Source: Bacteroidales bacterium UBA4116
GTDB lineage: Bacteria > Bacteroidota > Bacteroidia > Bacteroidales > Tannerellaceae
Direction: 5' to 3'
Length of the DNA: 64,000 nucleotides
Assembly (NCBI GenBank): GCA_002381645.1
Contig: DFXE01000001.1
Location: 125,479-189,478, forward strand
Below, piece after piece: positions 1 through 8,937 of this stretch. Position 1 is the stretch's first letter; every line of letters begins with the position of its first letter. The position numbers and the translations under genes were made by a program. The notes under the pieces were generated by a model, which did no database searches, had not been told where the DNA came from, and saw only the letters and a list, made by a program, of their open reading frames with translations.

Positions 1-1763
1 AAAACTTTATCATTATATCTGGTACCGCCGCAACGTTCACACGGAGTGATAATATCTTCCATAAATGACATTTCCGTGACGATAACTCCTTTTCCTTTAC
101 ATTCCGGACAAGCTCCTTGGGAATTAAAACTGAAATTAGATGCACTCACTTTGTTTTCTTCAGCGAACAATTTTCGTATCGAATCGCTGATATCCATATA
201 TGTAGCAGGAGTAGACCTGAGGCTTATGCCAATATTTTTCTGGGATATGGCAATTACGGGTTGGTCCAGCCGGCGTTGAATAACTTCCATTAGCGAGCTT
301 TTTCCCGAACCGGCTACTCCGCATAAAACAGTAAGGATACCTAAAGGTATCTGCAGGTCTAAATCCTTTAGGTTATGGTAATTCGCTTTTTCAATCTGTA
401 TACAGTCTATGGGTTTCCGTGTCTTTTCCTTTATTCCCACTTTCTCACGTAAATCCTTTCCTGTGAACGTATCCGTTTTAAGCAATCCCTCCAACGTACC
501 CTGGTAGACAATTTCACCGCCATGTTCTCCCGCTCCGGGACCCATATCCACGATGTACTCCGCTGTTCGTATCAGGTCGGGGTTATGTTCCACCATAAGG
601 ATGGTATTTCCCCGTTTCTTTAACGAAGTAAGCGATTTTTTGAGACGCATAATGTCATGAGGATGTAATCCGGCGCTCGGCTCATCCAATACATATAAAA
701 TATCGGCCAAAGCGCTATTGATATTCCTGGCTATTTTGATGCGTTGCCCTTCTCCGCCTGAAAGCGTACCGGTTCCCCTGCTAAGCGAAAGATAGCCCAG
801 GCCGATATCCAGCAAGGCGCTCAGTCGTTTGTCGAGTTCCGCTTTGATATCAACTGCTAACGGATCGTTTAGTTGACGGATGAAATCCAATGATTTATCC
901 AGAGGTAGCAGGGATACATCGGCTATACTCAATCCGTTAATTTTACAACTTCGTACTCTGTCGTTCACCCTGGTTCCTTTACAATCAGGGCATATATCTT
1001 CAAACACAAATTCACTTACCCGTTTCGCATGCCGTTTTCCTTCATCCGTACTGAGAATACTACGCTCCATGCGCGGGATAATCCCCTCAAATTTTGCCGT
1101 AACAGGCCAGTCGGGAGAAGGGTCTATTAATTTAACCTGGGGCGAATACAGGAACAAATCCAATTCTTCTTTGGAATAGTCTTTGATTTTCTTATCCAGA
1201 TCGAACAGGCGGCTGTATGCATATCGTTTCCAACGCCAGGCCCCCGGGTGGAACGTAGGAAAGTCAATGGCGTCTTCATTCAGTGATTTATTAAAGTCGA
1301 CAAGTTTATGAATATCAATTTGTTTATAAACTCCCAAACCGTCACACTTCGGACATTTCCCCTGCGGATGATTGAACGAAAAGGTATCAGAATAACCGAT
1401 AAACGGTTTTCCCACCCTGGAAAACAATAATCGCAGGAAAGTATAGATATCGGTGTATGTACCGACCGTTGAGCGAACATTATCTCCCAGTTTTCGTTGG
1501 TCAATAATAACTGTTACAGGAAGGTTTTCAATAATATCCACATGAGGCCGGCCATATTTCGGGAGATACCGCTGCACAAAACTGGGAAAAGTCTCGTTCA
1601 GTTCCCTGCGTGACTCCGCCGCGATGGTATCAAAGACCAGCGACGATTTACCCGATCCGGAAATACCGGTAATAACCGTCAGCTTTTTCTTAGGAATATG
1701 TACCGACACCCCTTTCAGGTTGTTCTCCGTAGCGTTCACTACGGTTATTTCATTCTCATGCAT
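1..1763 (-). CDS. UvrA-like excinuclease/ABC ATPase, short form (3' end outside window)
   Basis: The reverse strand is open from an ATG at 1763 to the window edge, giving about 587 residues with no stop. Visible motifs: a first Walker A, GISGSGKS, near residues 33-40; zinc-finger pairs CPKC near 137 and CPDC near 257; an ABC signature SGGEGQRIKIA near 334 followed by Walker B LYVLDEPSAG; a second Walker A, GVAGSGKSS, near 481; and CPEC/CERC near 550. This is the UvrA order of two ABC modules with zinc fingers. The first Walker A and signature lie about 150 residues closer than in canonical UvrA, so part of the insertion or UvrB-binding region is absent. It therefore resembles the accessory UvrA-like (UvrA2/DrrC-type) proteins linked to repair or drug tolerance rather than the housekeeping UvrA. 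That assignment is inference; the family call is firm. Confidence 0.88.
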   Translation of the reverse strand, partial: MHENEITVVNATENNLKGVSVHIPKKKLTVITGISGSGKSSLVFDTIAAESRRELNETFPSFVQRYLPKYGRPHVDIIENLPVTVIIDQRKLGDNVRSTVGTYTDIYTFLRLLFSRVGKPFIGYSDTFSFNHPQGKCPKCDGLGVYKQIDIHKLVDFNKSLNEDAIDFPTFHPGAWRWKRYAYSRLFDLDKKIKDYSKEELDLFLYSPQVKLIDPSPDWPVTAKFEGIIPRMERSILSTDEGKRHAKRVSEFVFEDICPDCKGTRVNDRVRSCKINGLSIADVSLLPLDKSLDFIRQLNDPLAVDIKAELDKRLSALLDIGLGYLSLSRGTGTLSGGEGQRIKIARNINSALADILYVLDEPSAGLHPHDIMRLKKSLTSLKKRGNTILMVEHNPDLIRTAEYIVDMGPGAGEHGGEIVYQGTLEGLLKTDTFTGKDLREKVGIKEKTRKPIDCIQIEKANYHNLKDLDLQIPLGILTVLCGVAGSGKSSLMEVIQRRLDQPVIAISQKNIGISLRSTPATYMDISDSIRKLFAEENKVSASNFSFNSQGACPECKGKGVIVTEMSFMEDIITPCERCGGTRYNDKV

Positions 1764-1948
1764 ACTATTTACTTATTAACTAAAAGGGATTTTTACAATT
1801 CCGCAAATTAGATCGAAAGATTATTCCACAAAAATATCAAAAAAGATACTCATTACTATTAATCCCAGGTAATGAATCTCCTTTATGCCACACAACATTT
1901 TATACAATGCTGTTGTTCCATTCTTGTTATTTACTTAAAAAAGACAAG

Positions 1949-2245
1949 ATGGAAACGTACAAACTGGTTGATAATAAGGAGCAAAAAAGGTATGAGTATC
2001 ATATAGACGGATACCGTCCGCATATTGAATACAGAATGAAAAACGGAGCGATTTACCTTACACATACACGGGTACCCGCCGAGTTAAGAGGTAATGGCAT
2101 TGCCACCATGCTGGTAAAGGATGTATTGAAAGATATTTCCGAAAAGGATATCGACCTGGTGCCCCTTTGCGGATTCGTAGCCAGTTACATTAAAAAGAAT
2201 CCGGAATGGAAAAGTCTTCTTAAAAAAGATATTTATATCGGATGA
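1949..2245 (+). CDS. small GNAT-fold N-acetyltransferase (YjdJ-like, COG2388 type)
   Basis: A 98-residue protein starting METYKL. The stretch VPAELRGNGIATMLV near residues 45-60 is the acetyl-CoA pyrophosphate-binding motif A of GNAT enzymes, in the form typical of the very short YjdJ-like group. The C-terminal part, VPLCGFVASYIKKNPEW, also matches that group, whose members are usually 90-100 residues. Upstream in-frame codons back to 1907 exist, but the ATG at 1949 gives the normal family length. Substrate unknown. It is divergent from the UvrA-like gene and is followed by a convergent GNAT gene 22 bp away. Confidence 0.8.
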   Translation: METYKLVDNKEQKRYEYHIDGYRPHIEYRMKNGAIYLTHTRVPAELRGNGIATMLVKDVLKDISEKDIDLVPLCGFVASYIKKNPEWKSLLKKDIYIG

Positions 2246-2267
2246 TACCCGATAGGATTGCTTTTTG

Positions 2268-2756
2268 CTAACTGCCTTCTTTTTGAAAAGCGATCCTTTG
2301 CGTGCCGTTGGCTATATAAATAATGCCACATTCCGTATAGCCCAATTTTTTCAGGATACTCTGCATAACTTTATTGTCGTGATGCGTATCCACCCGGATA
2401 TTTTTACATTGCTCATAACACCATTTCAGACAAATGGCGGCTACACCCCTCATTTTTCCTGATCCGGCCAGACGGTGTATTACCCCGTAAGGTTTGTCGC
2501 TTAACCATTGTCCGTTATATATCTCGGCATATGTGGGATCATTGCCAATCCTAAAAAAGAAGGTCCCTGTGATTTCATCCGAATCGACAAGCACATAACT
2601 GTTTCCATCCGCAATATCACTCATCAGCAATTCTTTAGAAGGATATCCGTCAACCCATTGGTTACCGTTGCCTGTGTTTTTCATAAATGAGCGGGCATAA
2701 ACATAGATTCCCATAAGGGCATCTATATCTTCCGGCTTAGTCTTTCTTATTTCCAT
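2268..2756 (-). CDS. GNAT family N-acetyltransferase
   Basis: A 162-residue protein beginning MEIRKTKPEDIDALMGIY, the usual first strand and helix of GNAT acetyltransferases. The acetyl-CoA loop is degenerate, around VIHRLAGSGKMRGVAAICLK, and is followed by NIRVDTHHDNKVMQSILKKLGY, the typical motif B in which an Asn/Asp stretch precedes KLGY. The ATG at 2756 is preferred over a TTG five codons upstream. Substrate unknown; similar proteins acetylate small amines or protein N-termini. Confidence 0.8.
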   Translation of the reverse strand: MEIRKTKPEDIDALMGIYVYARSFMKNTGNGNQWVDGYPSKELLMSDIADGNSYVLVDSDEITGTFFFRIGNDPTYAEIYNGQWLSDKPYGVIHRLAGSGKMRGVAAICLKWCYEQCKNIRVDTHHDNKVMQSILKKLGYTECGIIYIANGTQRIAFQKEGS

Positions 2757-2901
2757 ATGCTGCAATTCCAAATCTTCTGTAAAGATATATCAGAAAATAT
2801 TCAAATCTTTTCAAATCCTTTAAAATATAATTTTTGCACGATCGTCTTCAATAACAAAGACACGTGTCCAAAACAATCAGTTGATAAAAATAAAGTATAA
2901 G

Positions 2902-3075
2902 ATGAATATGAAAAATATAGTTGAATGGAGCAGAAAAGTATATTATCATTTGATATATCGCCTGTTGGATGGATTGGAGCTGGATTGGTTGGTTGAAGGA
3001 TCGGACAAATATGTTGCTTTTACACCGGAAGATCAAAAAATTGAGACGGGGAAATTAGAATTAATAAATTATTGA
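2902..3075 (+). CDS. small hypothetical protein at head of ECF sigma locus
   Basis: An open frame of 57 residues from ATG 2902 (MNMKNIVEW) ending 23 bp before the next gene. It is amphipathic, with an aromatic and basic N-terminal half and an acidic C-terminal half, and I recognise no domain. Its support is positional: same strand, tight spacing, and the same probable transcript as the membrane protein and sigma factor downstream. A near-consensus promoter element (AATTTTTG, 2829-2836) lies upstream. It could be a small regulator or spurious. Confidence 0.45.
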   Translation: MNMKNIVEWSRKVYYHLIYRLLDGLELDWLVEGSDKYVAFTPEDQKIETGKLELINY

Positions 3076-3098
3076 TACATTCAAAAAATAAAAACGAA

Positions 3099-3464
3099 AT
3101 GAATAATACAGGTAAAAGAATTTTAGGTGCATTTATATTCCTTGCTGTTTTCGCGGGAGCCATAGCCATTGTGATGCTGCTTTGGAACACATTGATACCG
3201 TCGATTATCGGATGGTCGGCCATAAATTACTGGCAGGCGGCCGGATTGATAATCCTGTGTAAGCTCTTGTTCGGAGGTATAGGACATTGGGGGCATCATG
3301 GCAGATGTTTCGGACACAACAGGAAGGAGAACCGTGATTTACATGAGAAGATGCGGAACATGTCGCGCGATGAACGAAAAGAATTCATCCGGCAGCGCAT
3401 GGGCCAGGGATGGGGACCTTTCGGAGGCATGGAATGTAAAGAAAACCATACAGGAAAGGAATGA
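3099..3464 (+). CDS. small membrane protein with His-rich segment, partner of ECF sigma
   Basis: A 121-residue protein from ATG 3099 (MNNTGKRI). Residues about 6-28 and 37-58 form two hydrophobic helices. They are followed by a glycine/histidine-rich turn (GGIGHWGHHGRCFGH) and a charged helix, EKMRNMSRDERKEFIRQRM, that recalls the LTPEQR-like helices of Spy/CpxP-type metal and stress sensors. The stop overlaps the sigma-factor start by ATGA, so translation is probably coupled. A plausible role is membrane tethering or sensing for the adjacent sigma factor, with the His/Cys segment as a metal site. This is inference from context; no known anti-sigma domain is visible. Confidence 0.65.
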   Translation: MNNTGKRILGAFIFLAVFAGAIAIVMLLWNTLIPSIIGWSAINYWQAAGLIILCKLLFGGIGHWGHHGRCFGHNRKENRDLHEKMRNMSRDERKEFIRQRMGQGWGPFGGMECKENHTGKE

Positions 3465-4036
3465 CCGGGGAAGCAGACTCTTATTCACGCCGGAATCAGT
3501 TCGTATCGGAAGTATATACAAAATACCAGTCTCCGCTCCGCAATTTTATTGCAAAACGGGTACCGTCGAAGGAGGATTGTGAAGATGTATTACAGAACGT
3601 ATTTTATCAGCTGATGAAAACCGATACCGACGAAAATCCGATCGAACAGATATCGGCGTGGCTTTATTCGGTTGCCCGCAACCAGATTATCGACCGTAGC
3701 AGGAAACGAAAAGAACAGGAGATACCATCCTATATAAACAATGATGGGGAAACCGTCTTTATTCAGGAATTGACCGAAACGATACTCGATTCGGATTCTC
3801 CGGATTCGGAATACCTGAAAACTCTCATATGGGAAGAACTCGGAACCGCACTGGCCGAACTACCCGACGAACAAAGAAACATTTTCGTACTGAACGAACT
3901 GGACGGATTTTCATTTAAAGAAATATCAGAAGCTACCGGCATAACGGTAAATACCCTTATATCACGGAAGAGATATGCTGTTCTTCATCTGCGCAAAAGA
4001 TTGTATGATTTGTATGAAGAGCTGTTATCGGATTAA
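3461..4036 (+). CDS. ECF-type RNA polymerase sigma factor
   Basis: A 191-residue sigma-70 family protein. Region 2 covers about residues 20-85, with DCEDVLQNVFYQLMK and the -10 reading helix AWLYSVARNQIIDRSRKRK. Region 4 covers about 125-185, with LAELPDEQRNIFVLNELDGFSF and the helix-turn-helix ISEATGITVNTLISRKRYA. Regions 1 and 3 are absent, which defines the ECF class. It overlaps the upstream His-rich membrane protein by 4 bp and converges on the epimerase gene, the two stop codons sharing bases 4033-4036. It probably responds to an envelope signal through the membrane partner; the regulon is unknown. Confidence 0.9.
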   Translation: MTGEADSYSRRNQFVSEVYTKYQSPLRNFIAKRVPSKEDCEDVLQNVFYQLMKTDTDENPIEQISAWLYSVARNQIIDRSRKRKEQEIPSYINNDGETVFIQELTETILDSDSPDSEYLKTLIWEELGTALAELPDEQRNIFVLNELDGFSFKEISEATGITVNTLISRKRYAVLHLRKRLYDLYEELLSD

Positions 4037-5214
4037 TTGAAACGTTCCATTACTTCCATACACATTCGTCCGTTATGATATGGGCATTTCCAGAAACCGG
4101 CCTTATCGTCTTCACGGTTAACCATGCCGTTATGCCGGATACTCCAGTACCATTCTCCCTTTTCCCTGTCTATCAGGTTCGTTTTTATAAACTCCCAGCA
4201 ACGGGATGCTTTTTTTAATGCGCCTTTATCGTTGAAATACTGATACATATTCAAATAACCTACTACCGATTCGGCCTGAACCCACCAATGAAAATCACCG
4301 TCGGCCGGTGTATCGGAATGTTTTTCATATATCATCCCACCTTCCGGTGTCAAACCTTCTCCTGCTGCCGAAATGATCGAAGGGAGCGTATCTCCTACTT
4401 TACTTATTAAACTCCCGTCATTCAATACTAAGGAAGCTTCGTAGATCAACCAGGAAGCTTCAATATCATGCCCGTATGAAACAACGGTACTTTTCCGGTT
4501 CCACTCTTCATCAAAAAACAGGTCGAGATGCCCCGTACCCTTATTTATAATTTTGTCGGTAAAAATATCAATAAGGTTTCGGAGTTGCTTCTCCAGCTTT
4601 TCATCCTGCCATACCCTGTAGAGGTTTGTATAGGCTTCCAGTATATGAAGATGAGTATTCATTGTCTTTTTTTCGTTGGCATCCTTTTCGCTTAAACGCA
4701 TGTCTTCAATCACATCCCATTCGCGGGTAAACGCTTCGAAGTAACCGTTATTATCCGTGTCGAAGCTATAAGTTTCAACGGTTTCAAAAAGATGAATAGC
4801 ATAGCCCAGAACTTCCTTATCACCGGTAGCCCGGTAATATTCGCTTAACCCGTATAAGGCAAAACCAAGATTATAAACCTGCTTTTTGGTATCTGCCGGT
4901 AAGCCTTTATAATCCAATGCCCAATATACACCCCCGTATTCATTGTCATAAAAATGACTCAGGAAATAGTCTTTAGCACGTTTAGCCGTTTCTAGGTATA
5001 CAGGTTTTTCCAACAGGCGGTATGCGGCGGAAAATGTCCAAAGGATACGCGCATTTAAAATCCCGCCCTTAACGGCATGTTTGATGAGCGTACCGTCACC
5101 CGTCATACGGCCGTAGAAACCTCCCTCTTCATAATCCTGCATATGCTCTATCCAAAATGAAAGGATATTGTTTTCCAATATCTCTCTCATTTCTTTTTTC
5201 ATCGTTGCGATCAT
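4033..5214 (-). CDS. AGE-family epimerase, probable mannobiose/cellobiose 2-epimerase
   Basis: A 393-residue cytoplasmic (alpha/alpha)6-barrel enzyme of the N-acylglucosamine 2-epimerase superfamily. Family motifs include [11 protein letters not shown] near residue 31, the His-containing [16 protein letters not shown] near 185, [15 protein letters not shown] near 247, and the C-terminal [15 protein letters not shown]. Length and motifs fit cellobiose/mannobiose 2-epimerases, which turn beta-1,4-mannobiose into mannosylglucose. The start overlaps the stop of the GH130 gene (ATGA), and the paired GH130 phosphorylase consumes exactly that product, so the operon encodes the known two-step mannobiose route. 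Mannobiose rather than cellobiose as substrate is inferred from this context. Confidence 0.9.
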   Translation of the reverse strand: MIATMKKEMREILENNILSFWIEHMQDYEEGGFYGRMTGDGTLIKHAVKGGILNARILWTFSAAYRLLEKPVYLETAKRAKDYFLSHFYDNEYGGVYWALDYKGLPADTKKQVYNLGFALYGLSEYYRATGDKEVLGYAIHLFETVETYSFDTDNNGYFEAFTREWDVIEDMRLSEKDANEKKTMNTHLHILEAYTNLYRVWQDEKLEKQLRNLIDIFTDKIINKGTGHLDLFFDEEWNRKSTVVSYGHDIEASWLIYEASLVLNDGSLISKVGDTLPSIISAAGEGLTPEGGMIYEKHSDTPADGDFHWWVQAESVVGYLNMYQYFNDKGALKKASRCWEFIKTNLIDREKGEWYWSIRHNGMVNREDDKAGFWKCPYHNGRMCMEVMERFN

Positions 5215-6380
5215 CGGATAAGGGTAAGGTTTTTATATATCAGTTTTTTCAGTTCTTCAACCGAAGCAGACGTAGTAAGCCCGTCGGCCGGAGTATTCAT
5301 ACAATAGTCCACCAGTTTGTCAATGGTAGAAGTGGCAACGTGCATACGGGTATCGGATGACGCGTAATAAATAAATACGGTTCCGTCATCATCGGCAATC
5401 CAGCCGTTTGTGAAAAGGACATTCGAAACGTCACCTATCCGCTCTTCACCCTCCGGAGCCATAAAATACCCTCCCGGAGCGGCAATTTGTTTCGTAGGGT
5501 CTTTCAGGTCGGTCATATACAGGTATAATACATACCGTAATCCTGCCGCGCAAGCTCTAACCCCATGCGCCAGGTGCAGCCATCCTTGAGGTGTTTTGAT
5601 CGGATGGGGACCTTCTCCATTCTTTACTTCTTTTATCGTATGGTAAAACCTGTAATCGATGATTTTTTCTTCTTTTACTTCCGCATGGGTTATATCGTCT
5701 ACCAATGCCCATCCGATACCCCCACCGCTTCCGGCATCGATAAAACCATCCTGCGGACGGGTATATAGGGCGTACTTACCATCTACAAATTCAGGATGAA
5801 GCACTACGTTACGTTGCTGGCTTTTTGTTTTCAGATCGGGAAGCCGTACCCATTCCTTCAAATCTTTGGTCCGTGCGATAGCCGCATTTGCGGTGGCAGA
5901 TGAAAGGTCACCAGGTAAAGCATCCGGATCATGCCGCTCGGCGCAGAATATGCCGTATATCCAACCGTCTTCATGCGCCGTCAGCCGCATATCATATATA
6001 TTGGTTGCAGGTATTACATCATCAGGCATCGTAACCGGGTAATCCCAAAAGCGGAAATTATCAACGCCGTTCGGACTCTCGGCTACGGCGAAAAATGATT
6101 TACGGTCGGCACCTTCCACACGGGCCATCAGCAGATACTTGCCTTTCCACTTAATGGCGCCTGCATTAAAAGCCGCATTCATACCTATGCGCTCCATCAG
6201 GTATGGGTTGCTGGCTTTATCTAAATCATAACGCCAGAAGACCGGGGTATGGGCTGCTGTTAACACCGGGTTTTTGTACCGCGTATAAATCCCCTTTCCG
6301 GATTCTACGGGTTCATTTTTTAATGAGATAAGCTTTTCATGGTCCGCAAATAAAGCGTTTACCTTTTCTTTAAAATCCAT
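5211..6380 (-). CDS. GH130 4-O-beta-D-mannosyl-D-glucose phosphorylase
   Basis: A 389-residue cytoplasmic five-bladed beta-propeller enzyme. It contains [12 protein letters not shown], whose Asp (residue 130 from the ATG at 6380) matches the catalytic acid of Bacteroides mannosylglucose phosphorylase, plus [20 protein letters not shown], which carries phosphate-binding residues, and [18 protein letters not shown] near the N-terminus. The enzyme phosphorolyses beta-mannosyl-1,4-glucose to mannose-1-phosphate and glucose. The ATG at 6380 is chosen over a GTG three codons upstream. It is the first gene of a two-gene operon with the 2-epimerase. No mannanase or transporter is in the window, so mannobiose must arrive through another locus. 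Confidence 0.92.
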   Translation of the reverse strand: MDFKEKVNALFADHEKLISLKNEPVESGKGIYTRYKNPVLTAAHTPVFWRYDLDKASNPYLMERIGMNAAFNAGAIKWKGKYLLMARVEGADRKSFFAVAESPNGVDNFRFWDYPVTMPDDVIPATNIYDMRLTAHEDGWIYGIFCAERHDPDALPGDLSSATANAAIARTKDLKEWVRLPDLKTKSQQRNVVLHPEFVDGKYALYTRPQDGFIDAGSGGGIGWALVDDITHAEVKEEKIIDYRFYHTIKEVKNGEGPHPIKTPQGWLHLAHGVRACAAGLRYVLYLYMTDLKDPTKQIAAPGGYFMAPEGEERIGDVSNVLFTNGWIADDDGTVFIYYASSDTRMHVATSTIDKLVDYCMNTPADGLTTSASVEELKKLIYKNLTLIR

Positions 6381-6430
6381 TGTTTGCACTGTATTATTAT
6401 GTTAGCTGATTTTTTCTCATATCTATCCTG

Positions 6431-6438
6431 CAAAAATA
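6431..6438 (-). promoter_or_regulatory. -7 promoter element for the GH130/epimerase operon
   Basis: Read on the reverse strand, 6438-6431 is TATTTTTG, a perfect match to the Bacteroidota -7 consensus TAnnTTTG, 50 bp before the GH130 ATG. A TTG that could serve as -33 lies 24 bp upstream, a little farther than usual. Confidence 0.5.
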
Positions 6439-6678
6439 AACACTTAATCCGTAATACGGTTACAACAGCTGATTTGTCTTGTTCTTACACTCTATAAAAA
6501 CATCATATTCCTTTTATCAAAAGACGGTATTGTTTTAAATAAAGCAGTATGACGTTCTTCATAAAAGATAACCGAGTTTTGAAACAATCATTACCAACTG
6601 TTTATTTCAATTGAGATACCTGGTATGGAAGTGAATGTTTGTTATATTGCTCAGGTCTTATTTTATCAGAACAAACGG

Positions 6679-6706
6679 AGTGGAAGATGATCTTCCACCT
6701 TTTTTA
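6679..6706 (+). terminator. forward-strand intrinsic terminator with no upstream gene
   Basis: The arms GTGGAAG and CTTCCAC with a 5-nt loop (ATGAT) are followed by CTTTTTT. No forward-strand protein gene precedes it; a weak promoter pair (TTG 6611-6613, AATGTTTG 6634-6641, 20-bp spacing) could start a transcript of about 60 nt. Confidence 0.6.
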
Positions 6707-7066
6707 TATTGAAAGACAGTAAATTATACTTAAAAGTGATAGGTGAAACATAAAAACGGTAAATAGTAGGGAAGCGTTACTAGAGGTTCATTCTGCATCA
6801 TTAAAGTTTCACCAGCCACGAAAGCAGTGTTATAAATGCTAATGGAATGCTTTTGTTTCGTTATCGCAACTTTAGAGGTATATAGCCATGCATAAAACGC
6901 AAAAATATTAATTTTGAATACTTGGAATCAGAAACAAATATATGGTGCCGGATGAAAAATCTTCTTTAATTTTGTATGTAGCAATATATCAAAGTTTCAT
7001 GTGTGTAAAGAACATTTCATTTTCATTTGAATTAACACATACCTTTTCTGATCAAAGAAAAATACA

Positions 7067-7090
7067 GGGAACTGATACCAATCGGTTCCC
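7067..7090 (-). terminator. terminator of MscS-family gene
   Basis: Inverted repeat GGGAAC/GTTCCC with an inner GAT/ATC pair. On the reverse strand it lies 17 bp past the MscS stop and is followed by a U-rich stretch. Confidence 0.6.
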
Positions 7091-7106
7091 TTCATTTTAT
7101 TACCTT

Positions 7107-7622
7107 TTACATGTCATCTTCCGGATGATTGAATGAAACCATTTTTTGCAGGAAAAGATTATTGGGGATTACAATAAGCTCTCCTTTTTCTGTCCGCAGG
7201 TATGTGTAAAAACCTTTTATATTTTCAATCGTAGCATCTATAGGCAGGTCCTTATCTATTATATGTATAGTGTCACCTATCCGGAAAGGCGCGGTGAAAA
7301 ACATGATAATACCGGCTGTCACGTTACTTAAAATAGACCATTGCGCAAACAGGGCAACACCTATAACTGCAAATATAGATGACAACGCAATAAGCAGATT
7401 CTCCGGTTGTACCCCCCATATAACTGCAATAAGAAAAACAAATATAATATTCAATATGGTGAATATTACCTGTTTAACCTGACTGAGGCGTAGTTCCGAC
7501 TTTCTCATGATCAAACTATATTGCATCGTTATTTTCTTTGTAATGTATTTCGATATAGGTAACAGAGCGATAACTATGGCAGATGCTATAATCTGGGGCA
7601 AATATTGTTCAAGTGTCGACAT
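7107..7622 (-). CDS. small MscS-family mechanosensitive channel
   Basis: A 171-residue inner-membrane protein. Hydrophobic helices lie at about residues 10-30, 50-72 and 78-105, the last being the pore-type helix, followed by ILSNVTAGIIMFFTAPFRIGDTI and the beta domain IENIKGFYTYLRTEKGELIVIPNNLFLQKMV, which are hallmarks of MscS. The long cytoplasmic C-terminal domain is absent, making this one of the short MscS-like proteins of Bacteroidota. The start is set at ATG 7622 because a perfect -7 promoter element covers 7647-7654, so an in-frame codon at 7649 cannot be used. Likely role: release of osmolytes on hypo-osmotic shock. Confidence 0.85.
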   Translation of the reverse strand: MSTLEQYLPQIIASAIVIALLPISKYITKKITMQYSLIMRKSELRLSQVKQVIFTILNIIFVFLIAVIWGVQPENLLIALSSIFAVIGVALFAQWSILSNVTAGIIMFFTAPFRIGDTIHIIDKDLPIDATIENIKGFYTYLRTEKGELIVIPNNLFLQKMVSFNHPEDDM

Positions 7623-7646
7623 CGTTTTATCGTTTTTAAAATTCCA

Positions 7647-7654
7647 CAAATATA
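7647..7654 (-). promoter_or_regulatory. promoter of MscS-family gene
   Basis: Reverse-strand TATATTTG is a perfect -7 element, with a TTG -33 candidate 18 bp upstream (7673-7675). The ATG at 7622 would follow a leader of about 20 nt, which decides the start of the gene. Confidence 0.65.
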
Positions 7655-7960
7655 AACAAAACAGTTTAAGGACAATCCATTGGAATTGCCCTTAAACTAT
7701 CTGTTTGAAAACCGTAATTTTTAATAAGGCTTCACGTAAATTCTTTTATACAGCCTGGTTATTTTTACTTTTCTATTAATCTTATTTCAGCAATCAGTGC
7801 TTTTACTTAAAAACAACAATCCGTTTATTTGGTTCAGAAATTTTATTAGATAAATTCTATTCTGTAATAAGCAATATTTATCTAAAGGTTCTATTAACTT
7901 ATTTAGCAAAGGATTAAATTATCAATCATTTTCTATCTTTATACCGTTAAAAGATAAAAA
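7650..7960. other. intergenic region with a perfect 10-bp inverted repeat
   Basis: Apart from the MscS promoter, the only structure seen is TTAGATAAAT at 7846-7855 repeated inverted at 7876-7885 (20-nt spacer), and a near-consensus TATCTTTA just before the DUF457 gene. The repeat could be an operator for that gene. Confidence 0.4.
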
Positions 7961-8749
7961 ATGGATATTTTAACGCACACTATATCCGGAATGGCTATCG
8001 GTAGTTGCCTGGCTATTTATTCTAACGGAACATGGAGAGAAAAAGCCGGTATTATTCTTTTATCGGGTGTTGGAGCCTTGCTGCCGGACATTGACGCGAT
8101 AAGCCTTTGGTCCGGATTCGATGCCACCATAGGCAACCGGCTCCATTTACCGCATCCGGGTAAAGATATCTATTCGGGTAAACTCTGGTATTCTCATCAC
8201 GGTTTTATGCATTCCCTTTTTGCAGCTGCCGTTTTAACCCTTTTGTTAGGATTATTTATACGGATTGGTGAAAAAGGCGAAAATCTGAATAAGACCATAC
8301 ATCCGTTTAAAAAGTATTCTTTATTAGTATCGGGATTTTTCTTAGGATACCTTGTACATCTAATAGAAGATATGGTGACGCCCGGAGGATCATGGGGAGG
8401 TGTAAGGTTCTTTTTCCCGTCGCAGATATATATCGGGGGAACGGGTAATATATGGTGGTGGAACAATTACGACATTTTTCTTATTGTACTTTCCGTATTC
8501 TTAATTAACCTTATTATTCTTATGATAGCGTCCTTATGTAAATTCAAATGGAAAAAGGCAGGCGTCATACCTTTATTTATTGGTCTTGCTTTTGTAGGGG
8601 TACAAATCAACACACGTAATTTCAATTTTAACCGGAAGCCTTATCAGGAATGCGAAACCCAATCGAAAAACATTCAAAAGGAAATAATGGGTAAACAGCT
8701 TTATCAAACAATGGAACGTTTTGACAATCGGTTAAAGATTTATTTCTGA
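7961..8749 (+). CDS. membrane-bound metal-dependent hydrolase family protein (DUF457, YdjM-like)
   Basis: A 262-residue membrane protein. The N-terminus MDILTHTISGMAIG and the segments GALLPDIDAIS, SHHGFMHSLFAA and GYLVHLIEDMVTPGG provide the spaced His and Asp residues of the DUF457/YdjM family, a set thought to bind metal. At least four hydrophobic helices are visible (about 30-50, 85-105, 120-140 and 175-220). The physiological substrate is unknown; bacterial relatives include LexA-regulated inner-membrane proteins. It stands alone on its strand. Confidence 0.8.
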   Translation: MDILTHTISGMAIGSCLAIYSNGTWREKAGIILLSGVGALLPDIDAISLWSGFDATIGNRLHLPHPGKDIYSGKLWYSHHGFMHSLFAAAVLTLLLGLFIRIGEKGENLNKTIHPFKKYSLLVSGFFLGYLVHLIEDMVTPGGSWGGVRFFFPSQIYIGGTGNIWWWNNYDIFLIVLSVFLINLIILMIASLCKFKWKKAGVIPLFIGLAFVGVQINTRNFNFNRKPYQECETQSKNIQKEIMGKQLYQTMERFDNRLKIYF

Positions 8750-8937
8750 AATCCACTTTTATATATATGCCGTTTTAAAACCCTTTAACTCCTTCATCAT
8801 TAAACGCTTTAATTCTACAGAAATAAAAAAAAACATTCATCATCTTTAACAGCCTCATTCCCAACAAATCAAGAGTTCGCATGTTTCATGTACACTTGCA
8901 AGTATTGAAATAGATTAATAATTAAAAAGAAACAACT

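Larger units (their letters stand above)
6381..7106. other. 726-bp intergenic region without a convincing gene
   Basis: AT-rich DNA between the divergent GH130 operon and the MscS gene terminator. The only open frames are short, cross the MscS terminator and show no coding character. It holds the GH130 operon promoter (6431-6438), a forward-strand intrinsic terminator with no gene in front of it (6679-6706) and the MscS terminator (7067-7090). The rest shows no repeat or motif I can name; it may contain a small RNA or decayed sequence. Confidence 0.6.

Noticed and set aside
6942..7136. Open frame of 64 codons on the forward strand
   Set aside because: It runs through the MscS terminator hairpin and into the end of the MscS gene, with no coding pattern or family resemblance.
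7846..7885. 10-bp inverted repeat as another invertible element
   Set aside because: Arms are short and AT-rich with only 20 bp between them and no promoter inside; at best an operator or hairpin.
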